The notes below the pieces were generated by a model, which worked only from the letters and a program-made list of their open reading frames with translations, did no database searches and was not told the DNA's origin. A program made the translations under genes and the position numbers. Below are positions 1 to 8,490 of a stretch of DNA of 64,000 nucleotides, piece after piece. The stretch's first letter is position 1. Every line of letters begins with the position of its first letter. Location of the stretch: assembly GCA_020848435.1 (NCBI GenBank), contig JADLAC010000010.1, positions 1-64,000 on the forward strand. The letters are read 5' to 3'. This DNA comes from Burkholderiales bacterium. Its GTDB lineage: Bacteria > Pseudomonadota > Gammaproteobacteria > Burkholderiales > WYBJ01.

Positions 1-86
1 CCACAACGCCCGCATGCTGCGTTGCTCGGCTTGCCAATATTCCCGATATTGGTCTGCACCGAGCGCCTTGCCTGCGGGCGTTGTGG
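1..86. repeat. 86-bp imperfect palindromic element (long hairpin)
   Basis: The two ends are perfect 14-base inverted arms, CCACAACGCCCGCA at 1-14 and its complement at 73-86. Inside lie two more nested pairs: GCTCGG (24-29) with CCGAGC (59-64), and CCAATAT (34-40) with ATATTGG (46-52) around the loop tcccg. About 27 base pairs can form in one long stem with internal bulges. It sits 3' of the minus-strand gene that ends at 169. It could be a dispersed intergenic palindrome or a bulky terminator or processing hairpin. The family is not identified, and the element may continue beyond the left window edge. Confidence 0.7.
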
Positions 87-168
87 GCACAACGCATCGC
101 GCGAAATCAAGTCCGACAGGCTCCTAGCTGGGCGGCTGCCGGCGCGCCGAACCTGCGGCATGGACGCC

Positions 169-1848
169 CTAGCCCTTGAAAACCACCGGGGCGAGCATGT
201 TCTGATCGATCACGACCTCCACCACGGCCGGCTTGCCGCACTCGAGCGCACGCTGCAGCGCCGGCTTGAGATCCCCGGGCTTGCGCACCTGCTCGCCGAA
301 AGCGCCGAAGGCGCGCGCCAGCGCGCCGAAGTCCGGATTGACGTAATCGACGGCGAACAGCCGGCCGCCGTAATGCGCTTGTTGGAATGCCCGCTCGTTG
401 CCCAGCCCCTGGTCGTTGAACACGACCAGCACGACCGCAATGCGCTCGCGCATGGCCGTTTCGAGCTCGCCGATATTGCACATCGCGCCCATGTCGCCGG
501 CGGCGCAGATTACCGGCCGGTCGGGACGGGCGAGCTTGGCCCCCAGTCCGATCGGGAATGCTCCGCCCACCGAGCCCCAGTCCTCGATGGTGATGAAGGT
601 GCCGGCCTCGAACGTGCCGAAGTAGTTGCGCACGTGCTTGCCCGCATTACCCGCATCGGTGACCACCATGCCGTTCTTGGGCAGCACTTCACGAATCGCA
701 TGGGCGACGAACTGCGGTTGTATGGGCTCGGCGTCCGGGCGCACGATCGCGTTGCGCTCGCTGTCGTAGCTGGCGCGCAGCTTGGCCACGTCGACCCACG
801 ACTTGCGCAGGCCCCGGCTCGCGGCGCGCTGGCGCAAACCCGCGATCATGCTCGCGGTCGATCCGGTGATGGCCAAGGCGACGGGGAAGACGATGCCGAT
901 CTGACCCGCGGCCGGGCTGTGGTGGATGAGCTGCGCATCCTTGCTGAAGATGCCGTAGCGGAACAGGGTCGAATACACGTCCATGTGCGCGCCGATCGCG
1001 ATAATGACATCGGCTTGCGGCAAGGTCTTGTTGGCGCTCTCCCAGCCGTTGCGCCCGAGAGGACCGAGCGAGAGCGCGTGCGATGTCGGGAAAGCGTCGG
1101 GACTGTACTGGAGGGTCGCGGCCGGTATGCCGGTCTGCTCGGCGAGCGCCATCATGGCCGCGCTCGCCGCTTCGTTGAGCACGCCGCGGCCGACGACGAA
1201 CACCGGGCGTTGCGCGCGCGCGATCAACTCGATCGCCCGGTCCAGTTGCTCGCCCTCGCAGGCGGGCAGCACGCTATTGCGATACCGGGCCGGCTCGATC
1301 GGCTCCGGTTCGGCGGCATCCAGCAGGATTTCGCTCGATGCTTCCACGTGGGTGGGACCCCGCGGCTCGGTCATCGCGACCCGGAACGCCTTGCGCATCG
1401 ATTCCTGCACCTTGGCGGGGTTCGGAATGCTGTAGGCCCACTTGGTGAGCGGGCGCATGAAGCTCACCTGGTCCATGTCCTGGGTCGCATCGCGTTCGCG
1501 CACCTCGCTTTCCTGGACGCCGCACACGCTGATGACAGGCAGATAAGCACGATTTGCGGCGCCGATGCCGGTTGCGAGGTTGGTGACGCCCGGCCCTTCG
1601 GTGGCCGTGACGACCGCCGGCTTGCCCGAGGCGCGCGCGAAACCGTACGCCATGAAGGCCGCGCCCTGCTCGTGTCGGGTGAGGATGAAGCGGATGCTCG
1701 GGGTATCGCGCAACGCATCCAGGATCGCGAGGTTTTGCGTACCAGGAATGCCGAACACGTGATCGACGCCTTCGCGCACGAGCGTATCGATCAGCGCGCG
1801 CGCCGCGGTCACGCCGTTGGCGACCTTGGCCTTCGGGCCCATTGCCAT
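169..1848 (-). CDS. ThDP-dependent acetolactate synthase/benzoylformate decarboxylase-like enzyme
   Basis: This 559-residue protein has the three-domain layout of the acetolactate synthase/pyruvate decarboxylase superfamily, which uses thiamine diphosphate to decarboxylate or ligate 2-oxo acids in the cytoplasm. The N-terminal pyrimidine-binding domain carries the cofactor-activating glutamate at about residue 60 (RHEQGAAF). The C-terminal diphosphate-binding motif is GDM...NDQG at about 451-480, where GDG is usual. I chose the ATG at 1848 because AGGAGA lies just upstream; the frame opens six codons earlier without that support. The nearest family resemblance is to generic 'thiamine pyrophosphate-requiring enzymes' of catabolic clusters. 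The substrate cannot be read from the sequence. The gene is divergent from the thioesterase at 2180. Confidence 0.88.
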   Translation of the reverse strand: MAMGPKAKVANGVTAARALIDTLVREGVDHVFGIPGTQNLAILDALRDTPSIRFILTRHEQGAAFMAYGFARASGKPAVVTATEGPGVTNLATGIGAANRAYLPVISVCGVQESEVRERDATQDMDQVSFMRPLTKWAYSIPNPAKVQESMRKAFRVAMTEPRGPTHVEASSEILLDAAEPEPIEPARYRNSVLPACEGEQLDRAIELIARAQRPVFVVGRGVLNEAASAAMMALAEQTGIPAATLQYSPDAFPTSHALSLGPLGRNGWESANKTLPQADVIIAIGAHMDVYSTLFRYGIFSKDAQLIHHSPAAGQIGIVFPVALAITGSTASMIAGLRQRAASRGLRKSWVDVAKLRASYDSERNAIVRPDAEPIQPQFVAHAIREVLPKNGMVVTDAGNAGKHVRNYFGTFEAGTFITIEDWGSVGGAFPIGLGAKLARPDRPVICAAGDMGAMCNIGELETAMRERIAVVLVVFNDQGLGNERAFQQAHYGGRLFAVDYVNPDFGALARAFGAFGEQVRKPGDLKPALQRALECGKPAVVEVVIDQNMLAPVVFKG

Positions 1849-1865
1849 GACTTGTCTCCTGTGCA

Positions 1866-1879
1866 CCGGTCGCGACCGG
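1866..1879. promoter_or_regulatory. 14-bp perfect palindrome upstream of the ThDP enzyme
   Basis: CCGGTCGCGACCGG lies directly upstream of the ribosome-binding site of the minus-strand ThDP enzyme, inside the divergent intergenic region. Its position and symmetry fit an operator for a dimeric regulator. In GC-rich DNA a TCGCGA-centred palindrome can also arise by chance, so this is only a candidate. Confidence 0.3.
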
Positions 1880-2179
1880 GTGTGAATCGAACGCTCGCAA
1901 GCGAGGACAGGTCGCGCGCGGGATGCGCGAGTCTAATGCGGTTGGCGGAAACTGTCCAAAGGGGCACGTACGGATGCGCGCTCGCGCTACATGCCGGCGG
2001 CGACGCGTGCGACAATAGCGCCTCCATTAACGAGCCCTGCTGGCAGCGGCAGCCGCTGCGAGCCGTTCGGTTCGCTCGGGCGAACGGGCTGTCGCACGCC
2101 GTACCCGCGGGCGCGCCCAAGCGGGCGAGCGGGGCTGCGCCAGCGCGGCCCGCCCAGCAAACGATCGACGTATTCACCG
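1867..2179. other. Divergent intergenic region (313 bp)
   Basis: This stretch separates the minus-strand ThDP enzyme from the plus-strand thioesterase and should hold both promoters. Apart from the palindrome at its left end I see no convincing -35/-10 pair or small gene. An open frame upstream of 2180 has no homology signal and I do not count it as coding. Confidence 0.5.
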
Positions 2180-3118
2180 ATGACGCCTACCGACGCCGAG
2201 CTGATTCGCCGCCGCGCCCTCGTTGCGTTGTCGAGCAACCGAGTACCCGGATACCATTTTCCCGGTCACTTTCTCGACCTGCAGTGTACGCGCTACGACC
2301 GCGGCGGCATCGTGCTCGAGATGGATACCTGCGCACACAACAGCGATCCCGGCGGGACGGCCAACCTCGGCGCAGTTGCCTTCCTCGCCGACATGGCGCT
2401 CGCCTCGTCGTGCCGCGTGTTCGTCGATCCGACCCGCCGTACCGCGACCTTGAAGCTGCACATGGACTTCTGCGGCGGCGAGGCACGCGGGCGCATCCGC
2501 GCGCAGGCGCATTCGAGCGGCTTTTCCGAGCGCACCGCGCTCGCGCAGGCGCAGTGCTACGGCGAGGTGAGCGCGCTCGGCCGGCCGATCTTGCGTATGA
2601 CGGGAACATGGGTATCGCCGCCTTCACCGGACGGCCGGCCGCTGCATCCGCTGCCGTGGGAGCATGACGCCAACGCAGCGGCCGCGCCGCTGCTCGCGCC
2701 CGGCGAGCTCGATGCGATGGAGCGCGACGTGCTGAAGCGCGTCGAGCGCGCGTTGCGAGACGCGAAGCACGGCGAATTCATGCAGCGTCTCTGGGCGCCG
2801 GTGGTGCGCCATGGCGCTCGCGGCACTACCGGGCGCCTGCCGCTCGGGTTGCACGTCGGCAACCGGGTCGGTCATGTCCAGGGCGGGCTATCGCTCTATA
2901 CCGCGCTGGTAACCGCACTCGCGGCGGTCCCCCATCACCCCGTGTTGACCGCGGTTTCGGCCTGGTACATCAGCCCCGGGGAGGGCCGCTCGCTCAACGC
3001 GCGCACGACCATACTGCAGAAAGGCCGTAACATCGCCGTGGTCCGCGCGGAGGTGTTCGCGACCGGCGGCAAACGGGTGCTGGAAGTGGTGTCGAATCAC
3101 GCCATCGCCCGGCGCTGA
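2180..3118 (+). CDS. PaaI-type double-hotdog acyl-CoA thioesterase family protein
   Basis: The 312-residue protein has two hotdog-fold halves, about 20-150 and 185-310. The first contains the hydrophobic helix region NLGAVAFLADMALASS. The second has HVGNRVGHVQGGLSLYTALV followed by a beta-sheet ending in VVRAEVFATGGKRVLEV. Such proteins hydrolyse acyl-CoA (often aryl-CoA) thioesters in the cytoplasm. I chose the ATG at 2180 because everything upstream in the open frame is low-complexity arginine/proline sequence. It is followed 34 bases later by a Bug receptor on the same strand. The substrate is unknown. Confidence 0.8.
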   Translation: MTPTDAELIRRRALVALSSNRVPGYHFPGHFLDLQCTRYDRGGIVLEMDTCAHNSDPGGTANLGAVAFLADMALASSCRVFVDPTRRTATLKLHMDFCGGEARGRIRAQAHSSGFSERTALAQAQCYGEVSALGRPILRMTGTWVSPPSPDGRPLHPLPWEHDANAAAAPLLAPGELDAMERDVLKRVERALRDAKHGEFMQRLWAPVVRHGARGTTGRLPLGLHVGNRVGHVQGGLSLYTALVTALAAVPHHPVLTAVSAWYISPGEGRSLNARTTILQKGRNIAVVRAEVFATGGKRVLEVVSNHAIARR

Positions 3119-3152
3119 GCAGAGCCTTATTGACGGGAATCACGAGGCCCAC

Positions 3153-4208
3153 ATGACTATCGACGTAGATGCAGGAAGCGGCCGCGGCGGCGGCTCCAAG
3201 ACGCCGTTCACGCTCACGCGGGTCGTCCGGCAAGTGTGCGCCGTGAGCGCCGTCGTTGCCGGCGCCGCGCTGGGCGCGATCGCCGCGCCGGCGTGGTGCC
3301 AAGGCGATCCGTTCCCGAATCGGCCGGTGCGGCTCATAGTGCCGTTTCCGCCCGGGGGCGGCAACGATATCCTCGCCCGCGCCGTCGGCCAGCGCATGGG
3401 CGAAATCATGCGCCAGCAGGTGATCGTCGACAATCGCGGCGGCGCAGGCGGCATGATCGGCGGATCGATCGCCGCGAGCGCCAACCCGGACGGCTACACG
3501 CTGCTCCTGGGCAGCCTCGGCGGGCTCGCCCACAACCCGGCGCTGCGCCCGAACCTGCCGTACGATCCGGTGCGCGATTTCGCGCCGGTGAGCCTGCTCG
3601 CCACCTCGCCCTTCATGCTGGTGGCCTACCCGCAGGTGCCGGCGCGGTCGTTGAAAGAGCTGCTCGCGCTCGCGCGTGCCAAGCCGGGCACGCTCAACCT
3701 TGGTTCCGCCGGCGTCGGCTCGTCGCTGCACATGACGGGGGAGCTGTTCAAGCACGCGACGGGGACGAACCTCGTCCACGTGCCATTCAAGGGCACCGCG
3801 CTGGCGATGACCGATCTCATGAGCGGACAGATCCATCTGCTGTTCAGCACCATGCCGCCGGCATTGCCGCAGGTGAAGGCCGGCAAGCTGCGCGCGCTGG
3901 GCGTGACCAGCGCGAAGCGCGCGGCTTCCGCGCCCGACGTGCCGACCATCATCGAAGGCGGCGTCGCGGGCTTCGAGGTGCTCAACTGGCAAGGCCTGGT
4001 TGTGCCCAGGAAGACGCCGGCTGCTATCGTTGCGCGGCTGAACCGCGACGTGTTGGCGGCGCTTGCGCTGCCCGGCATGAACGAGGCGCTGGCGGCGCAG
4101 GGACTGGACGCGGCGGGTGGAGCCGCCGAGGCGTTCGGCAAGCTGATCGCCGACGAGATCGTGCGTTACAAGCGCCTCGTCAAAGCGGCGGGCATACCGG
4201 CCGAATGA
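3153..4208 (+). CDS. Bug/TctC family tripartite tricarboxylate transporter substrate-binding protein
   Basis: This 351-residue periplasmic receptor has a signal peptide preceded by a roughly 20-residue polar extension; the hydrophobic core is about 28-46, with likely cleavage after APAWCQ. The mature part begins with the Bug signature PFPNRPVRLIVPFPPGGGND and continues with the DNRGGAGG ligand-loop motif and SSLHMTGELFK. Bug receptors bind small carboxylates or related ligands and hand them to TctA/TctB-type permeases. No permease genes are present here. It probably forms a two-gene unit with the upstream thioesterase and meets the next Bug gene tail to tail, 12 bases away. Confidence 0.93.
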   Translation: MTIDVDAGSGRGGGSKTPFTLTRVVRQVCAVSAVVAGAALGAIAAPAWCQGDPFPNRPVRLIVPFPPGGGNDILARAVGQRMGEIMRQQVIVDNRGGAGGMIGGSIAASANPDGYTLLLGSLGGLAHNPALRPNLPYDPVRDFAPVSLLATSPFMLVAYPQVPARSLKELLALARAKPGTLNLGSAGVGSSLHMTGELFKHATGTNLVHVPFKGTALAMTDLMSGQIHLLFSTMPPALPQVKAGKLRALGVTSAKRAASAPDVPTIIEGGVAGFEVLNWQGLVVPRKTPAAIVARLNRDVLAALALPGMNEALAAQGLDAAGGAAEAFGKLIADEIVRYKRLVKAAGIPAE

Positions 4209-4220
4209 GCCCGCGCGCGG

Positions 4221-5234
4221 CTACTCGGGCGTGATGCCGGCTGCGCTCACCACCTTCGCCCAGCGGGCGAGCTCCGCCTGATAGAAATGATCGAACGCCG
4301 CGCCGGCGATGGCGCGCGGCTCGACGCCTTGATCGGCGAAACGCTGGCGCAGATCGGGCGCGGCGAGCGCCTTGCCGACGCCGTCTGCGAGGCTTGCGAG
4401 CACGGTCCTGGGTGTCCTGGCCGGCGCGCACATGCCGTACCACACGGTGACCTCGAACCCGGGGTAGCCCGATTCGGCGACGGTGGGAACATCGGGAAGC
4501 TGGGTCGCGCGCTGCGCGGAGGTGACCGCGAGCGCGCGAATCTTGCCCCCTCGAATATTGGCGAGCTGCGAGGGCAGGTTGTTGAACTGCGTATGCACCT
4601 GGCCGCTCAGCACGTCCGCGATGCCTTGCGCCGAGGACTTGTACGGAATGTGTTGGACATCGATGGCTGCCACGGACTTGAACAGCTCCATGGTCAGATG
4701 CGGCGTGAAGCCGATGCCCGGCGAGGCGTAACGTAGCTTGCCCGGATTCTGCTGCGCGTACTTCACCCACTCCTGGAGGCTGCGTCCGGGAACCGACGGG
4801 TGCACGACCAGCACGTTCGGCACCGCGCCGTACTGCGCGATCCGGGCAAGATCGCGTCCCACATCATAGGGCAGCTTGCGTTTGAGCGCGGGCGAGATGG
4901 CCTGCGATATGCCGCACTGGAGCAGGGTATAGCCGTCCGGGCTCGCCTTGGCGACGGTTTCGACGGCGATGATGCCGCCTGCGCCGGGGCGGTTGTCGAT
5001 GATGAACTGCTGGCCCATCACCTCGCTCAGCTTGCTGGCGAAGATGCGCGCTACCGTGTCGGTGGCGGCGCCGGCCGCGTTGGGAAGGATCATGCGAACC
5101 GGCTTTTCGGGATAGGCCGCGGCCGCGGCTTGCGAGACGAGCACCACGAGCAAGCCGTACCGCCGCACGCGCGCGCGGGCGCAGCCGAACCACCGGATGC
5201 TGCGGCGCCAACCCGGCTGCGATGCAGGCATCAT
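4221..5234 (-). CDS. Bug/TctC family substrate-binding protein
   Basis: About 337 residues. An arginine-rich N region is followed by a hydrophobic core (YGLLVVLVSQAAAAA) that ends at the mature start YPEKPVRMI. Typical Bug motifs follow: FIIDNRPGAGG and FTPHLTMELFKS. The start is ambiguous because a 39-base tandem duplication carries the start codons and the GGGG-containing ribosome-binding region twice. The frame also opens at 5273, which would add MMPGVGSGSGRGR. I prefer 5234 because that extension is just the duplicated unit. It lies downstream of the NIPSNAP gene on the same strand and may be co-transcribed with it. Confidence 0.88.
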   Translation of the reverse strand: MMPASQPGWRRSIRWFGCARARVRRYGLLVVLVSQAAAAAYPEKPVRMILPNAAGAATDTVARIFASKLSEVMGQQFIIDNRPGAGGIIAVETVAKASPDGYTLLQCGISQAISPALKRKLPYDVGRDLARIAQYGAVPNVLVVHPSVPGRSLQEWVKYAQQNPGKLRYASPGIGFTPHLTMELFKSVAAIDVQHIPYKSSAQGIADVLSGQVHTQFNNLPSQLANIRGGKIRALAVTSAQRATQLPDVPTVAESGYPGFEVTVWYGMCAPARTPRTVLASLADGVGKALAAPDLRQRFADQGVEPRAIAGAAFDHFYQAELARWAKVVSAAGITPE

Positions 5235-5303
5235 GCGACCCCGGCCAGACCCCGACCCGACCCCAGGCATCATGCGACCCCGGTCCGACCCCGACCCGCG
5301 ACC
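5226..5303. repeat. 39-bp imperfect tandem duplication covering a translation start
   Basis: Two adjacent 39-base copies (5226-5264 and 5265-5303) both begin aggcatcatgcgaccccgg and differ at a few internal and terminal positions. The unit is a multiple of three. On the minus strand it therefore repeats an in-frame ATGATG start plus its upstream GGGGTCGC, giving the downstream Bug gene two stacked initiation sites. Confidence 0.85.
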
Positions 5304-5321
5304 TGGTCCGCGACCCTGGTG

Positions 5322-5960
5322 CTATTGAAGCGGCGAGAATTTCGCCGGCAGGACGATCTTGTTTTCCTGCGCGACGTAGGGAATGCTCTTGCGCCCGGCC
5401 TTGGCGGCGACCGCGGCCGGCGGCCAGATGCCGGCATCGCGCGCCTTGTCACGGATCGCATTGCGCTCGTCGAGCGAGGCGTACGACCAGATGTGCAGCC
5501 ACTTGTTCAAGCCGCCGAGCTCGGAGTAGCCCACGAAGCAGGGCTTGCTCAACTGCATGCGATCGGGCAACGCCGCCCCCCAGTTTTCCAGCACGTTGGG
5601 CAATGCGCCGGGGGCATAGGTATAGGTGCGCATTTCGAAGTAGGGACCGATCTTGCCCGGTTTGACCTCGGGACAGAACGGCGCGGGAATGAAGATCTCG
5701 GAGCGCTGCGCCACCAGGAATTCGCCGGTCGCCGGCGGCCAGGTCTTCGACTTGACCGCCTCGGCGCGGATGCGGCCGCGCTCTTCGAGATCCTTGTACG
5801 GCCACACGTGGATGATCTGGTTCAAGGGACCGATCTCGGTGTGCCAGAACGCGAACAGCTCGGAGAATTTCTTGCGTTGCTCGTACGCCTCGCCGAAGCG
5901 TTTTTCCACTTCGGCCAAAGACCCGGTCTTGATGTCGTAGGTCCTGAATTCGTAGATCAT
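5322..5960 (-). CDS. NIPSNAP family protein (two tandem ferredoxin-like domains)
   Basis: A 212-residue protein with two related NIPSNAP units. The first is about 1-100, starting MIYEFRTYDIKTGSL with FWHTEIGPLNQIIHVW. The second is about 105-190, with YFEMRTYTYAPGALPNVLENW and KWLHIWSYASLDERN. NIPSNAP domains form dimeric alpha/beta barrels and are common in bacterial catabolic clusters, but their reaction is generally unknown. The ATG at 5960 is supported by GAGGAA just upstream; the frame extends to 6275 without any support. It is the first gene of a short minus-strand unit with the Bug receptor at 4221-5234. Confidence 0.85.
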   Translation of the reverse strand: MIYEFRTYDIKTGSLAEVEKRFGEAYEQRKKFSELFAFWHTEIGPLNQIIHVWPYKDLEERGRIRAEAVKSKTWPPATGEFLVAQRSEIFIPAPFCPEVKPGKIGPYFEMRTYTYAPGALPNVLENWGAALPDRMQLSKPCFVGYSELGGLNKWLHIWSYASLDERNAIRDKARDAGIWPPAAVAAKAGRKSIPYVAQENKIVLPAKFSPLQ

Positions 5961-6424
5961 GATCGTTCCTCTTCGTCTGGTGTGGTAGCGAGCGACGCCG
6001 ATGCGCACGTGCACTCCCCGGTTCAGTACGCTCGCGGGTCGACCGGCATGGCGCCGCGGCATCGGCCCGCGGTCGCTCGCGAGATTATCGCAGAGCCGCC
6101 CCACGGCCTCGGAAAATTCTGGCCACACGCTGCGGTGTTTGCGCGAATGGCGTGGTTGCCGCGTGGTGCGTCGCAGCACAGGAGATCGTTTGACACTCGT
6201 TCGCACGTAGGCTGAAATCGCCGGGCGCCGTGCAGCGCCGATCGTGCCGCCGCGCCGGTCGCAGGGGCGTTCCAACGAGCGCTACGGCGATGTCGCCAAG
6301 CCGCGCCTGCCTGAGCCCGGATTGGGCATGAGGTCGGGCCAAAGGGCGAGGCACCCCGCCGGCGCCATGGGGCTTCGGGCGCGACGCTGAGGTCACACAC
6401 ATCCAATAGCGAGGAGGAATCACC
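5961..6424. other. Divergent intergenic region (464 bp)
   Basis: No gene is recognisable here. It lies between the divergent NIPSNAP and Bug genes and is long for this genome. The only regulatory signal I can support is the -35/-10-like pair at 6190-6218, on the plus strand. Confidence 0.5.
6190..6218 (+). promoter_or_regulatory. Candidate sigma-70 promoter for the Bug gene at 6425
   Basis: A perfect -35 hexamer TTGACA (6190-6195) is followed after 17 bases by TGAAAT (6213-6218), which matches the -10 consensus at four of six positions. It would give a leader of about 200 bases before the Bug gene. Confidence 0.4.
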
Positions 6425-7402
6425 ATGCAACGAAGCATACTCGCGCTCGTCGGCGCGATCGGCACGCTGAGCGTTGTCGCCGACGTCATGGCCCAGGTCC
6501 CGGCCGGCTTTCCGTCCCGGCCGGTACGCATGATCGTGGGCTTTGCGCCCGGGGGCACCAATGACATCATCGCGCGCTTGATCGGGCAGAAGCTCTCGGA
6601 GGACTTGGGACGCCCGATCGTGGTCGAGAACCGCGGCGGTGCCAATACGGCGATCGCCTCCGAGCTGTTCGCGCGTACCGCTGCTGCCGACGGTTACACG
6701 ATCATGCAGGTCGCACCGGGGCACGCGACCAACCCGGCGATGCTCAATCTGAAGTTCGATCCCATCAAGGATTTTCAGTTCATCACGGTCGCCGCCGAGT
6801 CGCAGAACCTGCTAGTGTTCCATCCGACGTTTCCGCCGCGCAGCGTGAAGGAGCTGATCGCGTTGTCGAAGCAACGCCCGGGCGAGATCAACTACGGTTC
6901 GTCGGGTATCGGCACGACCGTGCATCTCTCCGCCGAGCTGTTCCAGTACATGACCGGCGTCAAGTGGGTGCACATTCCCTACAAGGGCGCCGGACCGGCG
7001 ATGCCAGAATTCTTCGCCGGCACCTTCATGCTGTACTTCGGCAACGTGCCCAGCGTGATCCAGCATCACCGTTCGGGCAAGCTGCGCGGGATCGCGGTCA
7101 CGGGCTCGAAGCGCTCCGCCGCCGTACCCGATATGCCCACGGTCGCGGAGAGCGGCGTGCCGGGCTACGAGGTCACGACCTGGTACGGTTTCGCCCTGCC
7201 GGCCAAGACGCCGCGGCCGATCCTGGACTTCTGGCACGGCCAGATCGTGAAGACCATCAATACGCCGGACATCCAGCAGAAGCTTCTCAACCAGGGCGCC
7301 GATCCGGTCGCGAACACGCCCGAGCAGGCGACGGCACACGTCGAGCGCGAGATCGCCAAGTGGACCAAGGTGATTCGCGGCGCGGGGATCAAGGTCCAGT
7401 AA
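6425..7402 (+). CDS. Bug/TctC family substrate-binding protein
   Basis: A 325-residue periplasmic receptor with a short signal peptide (about 1-23, ending VADVMAQ). The mature sequence carries the Bug motifs FPSRPVRMIVGFAPGGTND, VVENRGGANT and TTVHLSAELFQ. The start is well supported by GAGGAGGA six bases upstream. It is transcribed alone after a long intergenic region and converges with the next Bug gene. The ligand is unknown. Confidence 0.93.
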   Translation: MQRSILALVGAIGTLSVVADVMAQVPAGFPSRPVRMIVGFAPGGTNDIIARLIGQKLSEDLGRPIVVENRGGANTAIASELFARTAAADGYTIMQVAPGHATNPAMLNLKFDPIKDFQFITVAAESQNLLVFHPTFPPRSVKELIALSKQRPGEINYGSSGIGTTVHLSAELFQYMTGVKWVHIPYKGAGPAMPEFFAGTFMLYFGNVPSVIQHHRSGKLRGIAVTGSKRSAAVPDMPTVAESGVPGYEVTTWYGFALPAKTPRPILDFWHGQIVKTINTPDIQQKLLNQGADPVANTPEQATAHVEREIAKWTKVIRGAGIKVQ

Positions 7403-7479
7403 CGCCGGGGCGCCCGCGCCGCGTGCAGGATCGCGCAGCACGCGCTGCTCGATGCCGAGCTGCCGCCCTTAGCCGCGCA

Positions 7480-8460
7480 CTACAGTGGCTGGATGCCGGC
7501 GACCTGCGCGGTTTTGCGATAGCGCTCGATCTCTCGCACCAGCAATCCGTCGAGCTGCTGCGCTGTCAGCGGCCAGGCCTCGGCCTTTTCCTGCGCGAGA
7601 AACTTCTTCATCTCCGCGCCGGCGAGCGACTTGTTGACCGCGGCGTTGATCTGCGCCAGACGCTCGGCCGGCAATCCGGCGGGAGCGAACAGGCCCCACC
7701 ACAGCTCGTATTCGTAGCCGGGCGCGCCTGATTGGGCCACCGCCGGCAGATCCGGGAACAAGGGCGAGGGCTTGAGGCTCGTCACCCCGAGGATGCGAAC
7801 GCGCTTCGCATTGATCTGCGGCAGCAACGCCGCCGCGCTCGCGATTATCATGTCGACTTCGCCGGAGGCGAGCCCGGTCACGGCCGGCGCGATGCCCTTG
7901 TAAGGCACATGGGTCATCTTGACACCGGTCGCGGCGCCGAACAGCGCGCCGGAGAAGTGATTGTTGCCGCCGGCACCGGACGAGCCGTAGGTGAGGTTGG
8001 TCTTCTGCGCCACGGCGACCAGCTCCTTGACGCTCTTGGCGGGGATCGACAAGTGAATCGCGACCAGCATCGGCGCCTTGGCGAACATGGCGACGGGCAC
8101 GATGGCTCGCGCCGGATCGAACGGCAGCTTCGCGCGCACGGCAGCGGTAGCGGGATACGACGAGGTGTGGCCTAGCAGGGTATGCCCGTCGGGATCGGCC
8201 TTGGTCGCCACCTCGGTGCCGATCATGCCGCTCGCACCCGGCCGATTGTCGATGATGACATTGCGTCCCCACGTCTTCGCCAATTGCTGGCCTACGGCGC
8301 GGGTCATGATGTCGATCGAGCCACCGGCGGTGTAGGGCACGATGATCTGGATGTTCTTGCTCGGGTACTCCTGCGCCGCCGCCATGCCGGCGAAGCCTGC
8401 GCATGCGGCCAAACCCAGCGCCGAGGCGGCTGCCCCGGCACGCAGCGATCGAAACATCAT
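7480..8460 (-). CDS. Bug/TctC family substrate-binding protein
   Basis: A 326-residue receptor with a classical signal peptide (about 1-29, ending GMAAAQ). The mature part begins EYPSKNIQIIVPYTAGGSIDI and contains VIIDNRPGASG and the SGAGGNNHFSGALF segment. It follows the luciferase-like monooxygenase by 30 bases on the same strand. A minus-strand unit MmgE/PrpD - monooxygenase - Bug is therefore likely, which suggests the receptor delivers the substrate that these enzymes degrade. Confidence 0.93.
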   Translation of the reverse strand: MMFRSLRAGAAASALGLAACAGFAGMAAAQEYPSKNIQIIVPYTAGGSIDIMTRAVGQQLAKTWGRNVIIDNRPGASGMIGTEVATKADPDGHTLLGHTSSYPATAAVRAKLPFDPARAIVPVAMFAKAPMLVAIHLSIPAKSVKELVAVAQKTNLTYGSSGAGGNNHFSGALFGAATGVKMTHVPYKGIAPAVTGLASGEVDMIIASAAALLPQINAKRVRILGVTSLKPSPLFPDLPAVAQSGAPGYEYELWWGLFAPAGLPAERLAQINAAVNKSLAGAEMKKFLAQEKAEAWPLTAQQLDGLLVREIERYRKTAQVAGIQPL

Positions 8461-8490
8461 GATTGCTCCCGCGGTTGCAATGGAAATCCC

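Noticed and set aside
22-2667. 881-codon plus-strand open frame across the ThDP enzyme and thioesterase
   Set aside because: It is antisense to a clear ThDP enzyme and overlaps the thioesterase in another frame. Its arginine/alanine/histidine-rich sequence has no family motif, which is typical of shadow frames in high-GC DNA.
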